Shown: positions 1 to 9,300 of the stretch, in pieces
Numbering within the stretch: the stretch's first letter is position 1
Layout: each line of letters starts with the position of its first letter
From: Paroedura picta
Lineage: Eukaryota; Chordata; Lepidosauria; Squamata; Gekkonidae
DNA length: 64,000 bases
NCBI RefSeq assembly: GCF_049243985.1
Contig: NC_135375.1
Span: forward strand, 52,030,174-52,094,173
Direction of reading: 5' to 3'
Translations under genes and position numbers: made by a program
The notes under the pieces: model-generated
Databases searched by the model: none
Seen by the model: the letters and a program-made list of their open reading frames with translations, nothing else
Told to the model about the DNA's origin: nothing

Positions 1-116
1 ATGTGACACAGCATTTCTAAGAGTGTGTTTAAGAACTGCTCACATATGAGAAAGGAATGTCTCTCATGGACTAGGCCTGGCTGTTTGCTGCTGTTCTACA
101 GCAACCCTCTATGCAC

Positions 117-555
117 GGTGTAGTGGTTAGAGCTTTAGAGTAGGGTTTGTGATATTCAGGTTCAAGTCCCCCTCTTGCTGTGGAACCTCTCTGGGTGATT
201 TTGGACCAGTTACCGTATATGCCAGCGTATAAGACGACTGGGCGTATAAGACGACCCCCCAACATTTCCACTCAAAATATAGAGTTTGTTACATTACAGT
301 ACAGTACTATGGTCCACTATGGGCAGCTATGTCTATCCCAACTGAAGTGCACCCGGTGTATAGGACGACCCCACCACTTGGAGGCATGTTTTTCAGGGGG
401 AAAAAGTAGTCTTATACGCCAGCAAATACTGTACATACTTTCAGCCTTACCTACCTCACAGGATTGTCATGTGGATAAAAAGGAGACAAGAATAATGTAA
501 GCTGCTTTGGTCCCTACTGTGGAGAAACGTTCGGTATAGATGAACTAAAATAAAG
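117..555 (+). repeat. tRNA-derived SINE split by a MITE
   Basis: The head has an A-box-like GTGTAGTGGTTAGAGC and a B box GGTTCAAGTCC. The body resumes after the MITE at 211-433 with the lizard SINE tail motif (ACCTACCTCACAGGATTG, then GTAAGCTGCTTTGG). The SINE is therefore older than the MITE. Confidence 0.7.
211..433. mobile_element. MITE with TA termini, copy 1 (CGTATAAGACGAC family)
   Basis: The element starts TACCGTATATGCCAGCGTAT and ends GCCAGCAAATACTGTA. Its imperfect inverted termini begin and end in TA, suggesting a Tc1/mariner-type target. Inside, GCGTATAAGACGAC repeats twice near the left end, a diverged version precedes the right end and an inverted version closes it. A second copy lies at 53551-53776. 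Confidence 0.7.
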
Positions 556-580
556 AATATAGTTAAAGATGGCTAAGCAC

Positions 581-697
581 ATGGGGAAGGCACTGGCAAA
601 CCACCCCATATTGAGTCTGCCATGAAAACATTAGAGGGCGTCACCCCAAGGGTCAGACATGACTCGGTGCTTGCACAGGGGATACTGTTGCCTTTAA
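581..697 (+). repeat. Partial SINE of the GGGAAGGCACTGGCAAACC family
   Basis: This fragment matches the 3' part of the complete copies at 54943-55242 and 57125-57412, including the GAGTCTGCCATGAAAAC and GTGCTTGCACAGGGGATA motifs. Confidence 0.7.
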
Positions 698-1393
698 GCA
701 CATTAAAAAGCAGGTTGGTGAATACCAGAGAAGGATAAGACAGGTAAAGGAAATGGGGATTACCAAGACGTGCAAAAAAGATATAGAAATCCCTAGAAAT
801 TTGGGAGGGCGAGAAGTCTGGGGTTTGAAGGAGGGACCTCAAAGGGGTATAATTCCATAGCCTCCAACCATTTCCTGCAGGGGAACAAGTATTGCCAATC
901 TTCAAGTGGGGTGAGAGAACACCTGGAATTACAACTACTGTCCAGAGAACAGAGGCCTTATAATATTATATTCTGCTGAGATTGCATCCCTCCTCAGACT
1001 TTGCCCTCCCCAGACTTTACCCCAAAATCTTCAGGGATTTCCCAACTTCAACTGGGCAACTCAAAGGGGATCTGAGAAGGGAGATTTATTGTGATTCCAG
1101 GAGATCTCCAGTTCCCAACGTGAGAAGGAAACAGGAAAAGGGGACTTTCAGGAAAGGGAGAGGGGAAACAATGTGAGAGGGGGAAGTGAGATGCCTCCCA
1201 CAATTCCTTGCGGGTTCCGACACAAAGAATAACCATCTGTACTTACAGAGCCTTCTGCTATTACTCCAGTGTATTCAACACTGTTGTAACTAAAGCATGA
1301 CAGCTCTTGAACTTTTTTCTTTTTGAATCAGAAAGGGATAATGCACAGAATTTTGTAGAATACTGTTCATGACATAGGCTCTACTCTCCAAAG
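698..1393. other. Flank with no recognised feature
   Basis: I see no gene, splice-supported exon or clear repeat family here. The open frames present are short and lack any familiar domain. Confidence 0.5.
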
Positions 1394-1628
1394 TGGGGTA
1401 GTGGTTAAGAGTGGCAGACTCTAATCTGGCGAGCCAAGTTTGATACCCCACTCCTCCACATAAAGTCAACTGGATGATCTTGGGCTAATCAGTTCTCTTA
1501 AAGCAGTTCTTGCAGAGTAGTACTCTTAAGAGCTCTCAGCTCTACCTACCTGACAGGGTACCTACTGTGGGGAGACATAGGAAAAGGTGATTGTAAGCTA
1601 CTCTGTGAATCCTTCAGGTTGTGAAAGA
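1394..1628 (+). repeat. tRNA-derived SINE, forward copy
   Basis: The A-box region GGTAGTGGTTAAGAGTGG, the B box region GTTTGATACCCC and the internal ATGATCTTGGGCTAA are followed by a tail ending GATTGTAAGCTACTCTG. The same family occurs in reverse at 1629-2213. Confidence 0.7.
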
Positions 1629-2213
1629 AGAAGAGTTGGTTCTTATATGTCACTTGTCTCTACCAGGAGTCTCAAAGTGGCTTACAGTCACCTTCCCTTT
1701 CCTCTCCGGACAACAGACACCCTGTGAGGTGGGTGAGGCTGAGAGAGCCCTGAGATTACTAAAGAAAAGTTGGTTCTTTATGCCACTTTTCTCTACCTGA
1801 AGGAGTCTCAAAGCAGCTTAAAATCGCCTTCCCTTGCCTTTCCCCACAAAAGACACCCTGTGAGGTAGGTGAGGCTGAGACTGTTTACGCACTGGAGGTT
1901 TCATGTCAGGCTGCAGGCTGGAGCCTTAGTTGTGGTAGGTTGCCCCATCTTTTCCTGCACCCACATGGGGGAGCATTTGGCCCAGTGTGCCTCATCTGCC
2001 CCCGATTTGTGCTTCTGCACAAGAGCTGGGGCAGTGAAGTTCCCAGTGCATAAATGGTCTGAGAGAGCCCTAATATTACTACTGTCAGAACAGCTTTATC
2101 AGTGCTGTGGCGAGCCCAAGGTCACCCAGCTGGCTGCATGTGGGGGAGTGAGGAATCAAACCTGGCTCACCAGGTTAGAAGTCCATACTCCTAACCACTG
2201 CACCAAGCAGGGT
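1629..2213 (-). repeat. Two adjacent reverse SINE copies, the second split by a MITE
   Basis: The tail motif GAGTTGGTTCTTATATG occurs at 1629 and again, diverged, near 1760. Both continue with GGAGTCTCAAAG and CAGACACCCTGTGAGG. The tRNA head of the second copy (reverse B box near 2150, head near 2200) is separated from its tail by the insertion at 1881-2056. Confidence 0.65.
1881..2056. mobile_element. hAT-like MITE inserted in a SINE
   Basis: The SINE sequence breaks at GGCTGAGA (1873-1880) and resumes at GTCTGAGA (2057-2064), a 7-of-8 target duplication. The insert has short inverted ends, TTTACGCACTGG against CCAGTGCATAAA. The 8-bp duplication points to hAT. Confidence 0.6.
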
Positions 2214-2639
2214 ATAAAAACAACTCTTCTTCTCCTTGATACTTATATATTTCCAGTGTACTGAAAGTCTACCTTCAGAACCTATTTGTTGCACCTGTCT
2301 TTGAGTGCAGCATGCCAGGCAAGGGAGCCCCCAATTTGTATATCAATAGTCAACATTCAGATTAGATCCTAAGAGCTTCAAGTAAAGTAGTTCTTGCAGA
2401 ATGGAGCCTTTCACTTACTCCTACTGTCTGCAGCCCCCATCCATATCCCACCAAAAGCCACACCTCAGAGTGAGTGGTCCCTTCCAAATGGCATGGGGTG
2501 GAATACAGCAGACTACATACCAACCACTGTTCTTTCCTTTATATTGGTCAGGTCAGGTGGAAAGGTTGATTATGTATCTAGTCAACAGCATTTACTGGTT
2601 ATGGTAAGCTGAACTGACTTTCAGGAAATGAAAAAGCAA
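2214..2639. other. Flank with no recognised feature
   Basis: Nothing recognisable was seen; the overlapping frames near 2394-2612 have no familiar domain and no splice context. Confidence 0.45.
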
Positions 2640-3271
2640 ATTTGCAACTGTATGTCTAAATCCAGCTTTATTTGAGTTTGATACTTGACAGGTCTTAACT
2701 ATCCAAATGTCCTTAAAACACAATTAGCAACTTTTAAAAATCCATATGTTCTCCAGAATAAAACCAATATTGTACAGGGTGATTATTATTGCACCCTTCT
2801 TTTTAAAAATGGAAATTGTACAAGGAAATTTGAAAATGCATAAAACATTTGATGGTTCCAATGGGTAATTAAACCCAAGACCAAACAAGACTGCTAACAG
2901 TATGCATTATGCACTAAAGATGAAACCACATTAAGGTTGAGTGAAGGTTAAAAAGTTCCACGGCAAGTTAAACTGCCATATATTCATACATGTGAGGATG
3001 CTAAAAAGACTAAGGCCTAAGCTCTGAACTGCTGTGTTTACAGTCTCAGTGGAATTAATCAGTACAAATCCAAAAAGGGGCAGTGATTTTATGGCTGACT
3101 ACAAGAGGCCTCTGAACGCTACAGTAACCCATGGAAATACTCCCTTTAGTATGCAAGAATGAGAAATCACGGCAACTGTGGGTACAGATTATTCAGCTCA
3201 GCATCAACCACAAAATTATTCTGCTCCATCTTAAAAAAGAAACTTCCCAAAGGCAGCAGGCTTTGTGCTCC
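2640..3271 (-). other. CDO1: Probable CDO1 3' UTR
   Basis: No repeat signature is apparent between the CDO1 stop codon and the first good minus-strand AATAAA to its left, so this about 630-bp stretch is the likely 3' UTR. The extent is inferred; no transcript was seen. Confidence 0.5.
2667..2672 (-). terminator. CDO1: Candidate CDO1 polyadenylation signal
   Basis: A canonical AATAAA on the minus strand (TTTATT on plus) lies about 600 nt past the CDO1 stop. It is the first canonical hexamer I noticed downstream of the stop. Confidence 0.45.
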
Positions 3272-3301
3272 TCAATTGTTCTCTTGTGAAACTGAAGCTG
3301 C
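3272..3301 (-). CDS. CDO1: CDO1 coding exon 5 (terminal 30 bp of coding sequence)
   Basis: It encodes only AASVSQENN and the stop TGA, after acceptor TTTATAG|GCA. The ENN ending matches the human C-terminus (GSLENN from memory), and the phase fits exon 4 exactly. The rest of this exon to the left would be 3' UTR. Confidence 0.85.
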   Translation of the reverse strand, partial: AASVSQENN

Positions 3302-6300
3302 CTATAAAACAAAAGGACAGTTTTTATAAAACAAGATTGTTCAAATACTAAAACTGAAGTATTACAGATTGGATGGATGAGAAACAGAAGCAAGCTCCAC
3401 CAAACCTCCTTAACTATTTTCTTGGTTAAAGACCTTTTAATGCCCAGGTAAGGTTTCATGTGAATGGAGGAGGTGGCCAGAAGGCTCAGCCAGCTATCCC
3501 TTCCCTGCCTGAGTTCTGCCCTTAGGGAGGGGAGAGGAAGGTTGCCAGGCTTCAGCCACTGGGTTGTGGGCCTAAGGCCAGCAGTTGGAAACGTCTGCTT
3601 AATTGTCTTACTAGCATAATTTTACAGTTTCTTCCAAAAGGTATGCAAATGCCTTCTTGTGGTAAATTTTGCCCATGTAAAAGAGTTCAGAGGGAGGCTT
3701 GCTGAGGAACTGTCCCAGATTTCAAAGAGGAAGACACACAAAGCCATAGACAAATTTTGAGTGCTTCTGTTGAGCGTTTTGTTTCTGTTTGCTCACTATG
3801 GCTTCACTTTTAATCTTCCTTTTCATGTTGTTTGAGAATCCATGAAAAATATACCCAAGGAGATGCTAGTTTCCAGGGGGGACCCCCATACTATTATTTT
3901 AAAGTAAAGAGTTCAGCAGCAATAATTTTCTACAGCATATCTCTGGCTGAAGCCATCTTGCATTTGCAGCAGTAATTACTGAAATTCATTGCAGGAGAAT
4001 GGATGGCCAGAAGAAAGAAAAATATGAAATGAAGCATGAAATGGCTGTTATAGAAATCCCTGCTATTATTAGGATGCTATTATCAAGAAGGACGTAGATA
4101 AAATTGAAAGGGCACAGAGGAGAACAACGAGGATGATCTGGGGCCAAGGGACCAAGCCCTATGAAGATAGGTTGAGGGACTTGGGAATGTTCAGCCTGGA
4201 GAAAAGGAGGTTGAGAGGGGACATGATAGCCCTCTTTAAGTATTTGAAAGGTTGTCACTTGGAGGAGGGCAGGATGCTGTTCCCGTTGGCTGCAGAGGAA
4301 AGGACGCGCAGTAATGGGTTTAAACTACAAGTACAACGATATAGGCTATATATCAGGAAAAACATTTTCACAGTCAGAGTAGTTCAGCAGTGGAATAGGC
4401 TGCCTAAGGAGGTGGTGAGCTCCCCCTCTGGCAGTCTTCAAGCAAAGGTTGGATACATACTTTTCTTGGATGCTTTAGGATGCTTAGGGCTGATCCTGCG
4501 TTGAGCAGGGTGTAGGACTAGATGGCCTGTATGGCCCCTTCCAACTCTATGATTCTATAATTCTATGATGCCTTCTTTATAGGGCGTTTGAAAAATCCAC
4601 AAAATAGATCTTGTGTTCTAAATGTATTATACTGCTGAATCAATTAGATAAACCATGTGTTTAGCCCTCTGTAGAGAACTCCATATTTATTTTTACTTCA
4701 TTGACAACCCCCTTTTCTCCCCAAAGGGGACCCAAAGTGGCTTACAATGTTCTCCCCTCCTCCATTTTGTCCTCATAATACTGTGAGATTGGTTTGAGAA
4801 AGAGGGAACACATGTAACTGTCCCAAGGTCACCCAGCAACACTTTCACAGTACACTAGTGATTCAAAATTGAGTCACCCACATCCTAGTCTGATACTACT
4901 ACAACTATTCTCCCACGTTAAACATCTCTGCCCATGGAAAGCATATTAAGGAAGACAGTAGTATCATTTATCTTTCCCCCATCATATACTATTCCACAGT
5001 ATCCTGTAGTCCTATGCTCTACAACCTTTCCTACCCAGATTGCCCAGGTAACTGGTCTACCAAACTCCAAGGAGCTGGCTTCACTGCCTTGTCCTCTTAC
5101 GCAAAATCTGGAATACTGATGAGATTTCTGTCTAGGAGATCATCTTGGGTAGGAGCTCAGAGTCATTTCTCCTTTCTCAGAAAGGCTGCAAAGATAAGCT
5201 AAGGCAGGACATGGCTTTTTCATACTTACATAAGGGGTCCTCTCTCCAAACTGGCTATAGAATGTCATTTTCACTTTTTGTTTGTGTCCAGTTCTTTGAT
5301 CAAAGGCATGACAAGTTTCAAAGGGTGGACTGTACAAATGAAGACTAACAGCAGTTTCTGTATGGCTTGGGTTCTCCACACGATGCAAGCCAATGGAGTC
5401 TATACAAGACAGGATAGAAATGCACAGATTAAGTGGCCATTTTACAGAAATGAGCTAAATATTTCATCTGTTGTAGCAGCAAAAGTATTATTCTTTGCAA
5501 TACAGGGTACCAACTATAAGAAGCTGGCCTCAGTTATGTGTATCCAAGATGTGGCATACACTAAGGGGCTTTCCGCACCGGGATGCTTGTAGCAAATTGT
5601 TTGCTGAATGAAAAATCGCCATTTAAAATAGTGGAATTCGTCGTTATGCATACCTGCCTTTGTAGTGGAATCCAGTTGCGTTTCCAGCGTTTCCCACAGG
5701 CTTCCGGTCTCGGCAAAAATCGCTAGAAAGGAAGCGCTATTGCCGAGTTCGTCCCACCCCTGGCTGTTAGCATGCTCTCAAACAGCTCCTTTCCCTTTAA
5801 GAAAGGTTAAAAAAAAAAAAAAACACCCGTTGCAACGAATATGCGTTGCTTCGTTGCAACGGAGAGACCCATCCAGCTGGCAGGTGTGTTTGAGCTGCCG
5901 TTTCATCGTTGCCACGCTCCCCCCGAGTGAAACACCCCCCCCCCTCACGGGCGCGATTTTCGGCCGAAAACAGTGTGAAAAATAAAGGGAAAATACATCA
6001 GCAAACGGGCTTCTCTGTTGTTTGTGCTTAGTGACTAAACAGCTCTGGGGAGGGACTGAAGCCGGGGAAGCCTCTAAACAGAGGCTCGCTGGTGGGTTGA
6101 ACTCTGCTCGCTCGGAGAAAAAAAAATGGCGATCGCTTCGCCAGAAGATCGGAGGAGAGAGCCAGGGGGAGGAACTTTGTAGAAACCACAACAATGGTAA
6201 CGCACAGAACTTTCCCGCTAGTGTTGCAGATTGGTTGCAGGAGTGTAGCGCTTTCCGGAGGGTGAATCCACTTTTGGGGATTTCCCTGAAAGCGCTACAA

Positions 6301-9300
6301 GGAAGCTCTTTTTGCGGATCGGTTTCAGGTGTGTGGCAGATTGTCAACGATGTTGTACATAATGGCAAATCAGTAGCGTTTTCAATTGGCAACCATTGTG
6401 CGATTTTGAAGGCGTGCGAAAAGCCCCTCAATATCAATTAACTACTTGCAAGCCATCTAGGAAGCATACAGCTGAAGGTAAAAACAGATGCTACAATAAC
6501 GATATAGACATTTATTCATTGTTCTGGAGTGTTACCGTGTCATCATAATCATCTAGCTGAGCAGGTCAGGTTTGACTAAGGCCACATATTAAAACTGTGG
6601 CTGAGGTAAGATTTGAACCAGAAACATCTTGATTGACAGCTCACTCTCTTAGCCACTATTACACCATCTTCCATCCATACTATTAAATAATATGATTTTT
6701 TTTTAATTCACTGTTACTTTATATTGCTGACTTGACTTAGTGAATGCAACTTTGATGATCTCACAGAAAACCAGCATACTTTCCTATTAATTACATCTGT
6801 GAAAGCAATGGCACTTCGTCACTAAGTACCATTGCTTTGTTGTGTAGTATAGTGAAAATATAGCAAGAAACTGGCCCGATTTTAATGTCTCTTCCAGGAA
6901 AGGGGGTGGTACCATCCTCATGATGCAACATTTATCTATCATTAAATGAATAGCTCTTTTGAACACATAATATGATGAAACAATCCTTTGCAGAGTTACA
7001 TCCTTCTAAACCCATTAACTTTAATATATTTAGACGAGTATAAATGTGCTTAGGATAGCATGGAAAGATTACTACATCATGGATATCCATTAAAAATTAA
7101 ATTCTCCAGGACATAATAAATCCTCAGGATTGCAAGCAGAAAAAAAATGTTTACCATACAATATTGTAGCAATTTTTCTGTATCAGATACAAACATGAAA
7201 ACTGGTCTATATTCACTTGACTAATATAATGCTTATGATTGTTATTATATTATATTATATTATATTATATTATATTATATTATATTATATTATATTATAT
7301 TATATTATATATTATATATTATATATTATATATTATATATTATACTAGCAAGAAAGCCCATTGCAACCAGGAATGCAATGGGCGCTAGGACCCAGGGGAC
7401 ACCAGGAGGTGCTTTTTTTTCTGCTGCGTGGAGCTGTGAAAGGCTCCTACAGGGTTTTTTTTTTTTTCTGCTGCTTGGAGCTGGGAAAGGCTCCTACAGG
7501 GTTTTGTTTTCTGCTGCTTGGATCTGCGAAAGGCTCCTACAGGGTTTTTTTTTCTGCTGCTTGGAGCTGTGAAAGGCTCCTGCAGGGTTTTTTTTTTCTG
7601 CTAGCTCTCGTGGGCGTGCCGGCTTGGAGCTCCTACAGGGGTTTTTTTTCCTGCTGCTTGGAGCTGGGAAAGGCTCCTTCAGGGTTTTGTTTTCTGCTGC
7701 TTGGATCTGCGAAAGGCTCCTACAGGGTTTTTTTTTTCTGCTGCTTGGAGCTGTGAAAGGCTCCTGCAGGGTTTTTTTTTTCTGCTAGCTCTCGTGGGCG
7801 TGCCGGCTTGGAGCTCCTACAGGGGTTTTTTTTCTCTGCTGCTTGGAGCTGGGAAAGGCTCCTTCAGGGTTTTGTTTTCTGCTGCTTGGATCTGCGAAAG
7901 GCTCCTACAGGGTTTTTTTTTTCTGCTGCTTGGAGCTGTGAAAGGCTCCTGCAGGGTTTTTTTTTTCTGCTAGCTCTCGTGGGCGTGCCGGCTTGGAGCT
8001 CCTACAGGGGTTTTTTTTCCTGCTGCTTGGAGCTGGGAAAGGCTCCTTCAGGGTTTTGTTTTCTGCTGCTTGGATCTGCGAAAGGCTCCTACAGGGTTTT
8101 TTTTTTCTGCTGCTTGGAGCTGTGAAAGGCTCCTGCAGGGTTTTTTTTTTCTGCTAGCTCTCGTGGGCGTGCCGGCTTGGAGCTCCTACAGGGGTTTTTT
8201 TTCCTGCTGCTTGGAGCTGGGAAAGGCTCCTTCAGGGTTTTGTTTTCTGCTGCTTGGATCTGCGAAAGGCTCCTACAGGGTTTTTTTTTTCTGCTGCTTG
8301 GAGCTGTGAAAGGCTCCTGCAGGGTTTTTTTTTTCTGCTAGCTCTCGTGGGCGTGCCGGCTTGGAGCTCCTACAGGGGTTTTTTTTCCTGCTGCTTGGAG
8401 CTGGGAAAGGCTCCTTCAGGGTTTTGTTTTCTGCTGCTTGGATCTGCGAAAGGCTCCTACAGGTTTTTTTTTTTCTGCTGCTTGGAGCTGTGAAAGGCTC
8501 CTACAGGGTTTTTTTTTCTGCTGCTTGGAGCTGTGAAAGGCTCCTACAGGGTTTTTTTTTCTGCTGCTTGGAGCTGTGAAAGGCTCCTACAGGGTTTTTT
8601 TTTCTGCTGCTTGGAGCTGTGAAAGGCTCCTACAGGGGTTTTTTTTCTGCTAGCTCTCGTGGGCGTGCCGGCTTGGAGCTCCTACAGGGGTTTTTTTTTC
8701 TGCTGCTTGGAGCTGGGAAAGGCTCCTACAGGGTTAATTTTTTTCTGCTGCCTCTCGTCGGCGCGGCGGCTTGGAGCTCCTACAGGGGTTTTTTTTTCTG
8801 CTGCCTCTCGTCGCGCTAGCGGCGAAAGGCTCCTCCGGGGGTGTTTCTTTTTTTTCTGCAGCTTCTCGGCGGCTGGAGTCTTGTGTTGTGTTTGCGGCGG
8901 GGGTTCCTTGGGGCCGGCCTGACGCGGTGAGAGACGCTTCGCGCCTCTCACCACGTCAGGCCGGGAGCAACTGCGAGCCGCGCTGAGCGCGGCTCGCAGT
9001 TGCTGGGGCTGGGAATCGGAGAGACCAATCGGCAGGCGCTTCGCGCCTGCCGTTTGGTCCCTCCGGTTGTCTGTCATGAGGAAGGGTCCAATCCGGACCC
9101 TTCCTCATCCCGGACACATCCCGCCCCAGAACCCCTTACTGTTTTATTTAGTCCGTGGCGCCCGCGGCGCCACGGGCGGTGTACAGATATTATATATTAT
9201 ATATTATATTATATATTATATTATATATTATATTATATATTATATTATATATTATATTATATACTATACTATACTATACTATACTATACTATACTATACT

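Noticed and set aside
117-180. tRNA gene
   Set aside because: The A- and B-box-like motifs belong to a SINE head; no cloverleaf with a proper anticodon arm could be drawn.
4133-4504. 123-residue frame resembling a conserved protein
   Set aside because: It is the end of a CR1 LINE reading frame, matched by reverse copies at 30185-30412 and 35333-35569.
7400-8870. CRISPR-like spaced repeats
   Set aside because: The units are contiguous tandem repeats without unique spacers, in a vertebrate genome.
7361-8922. Many overlapping open frames rich in [14 protein letters not shown] and similar
   Set aside because: They are translations of the minisatellite in Helitron copy 1 in several frames; unit length keeps the frames open. 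No gene signal.
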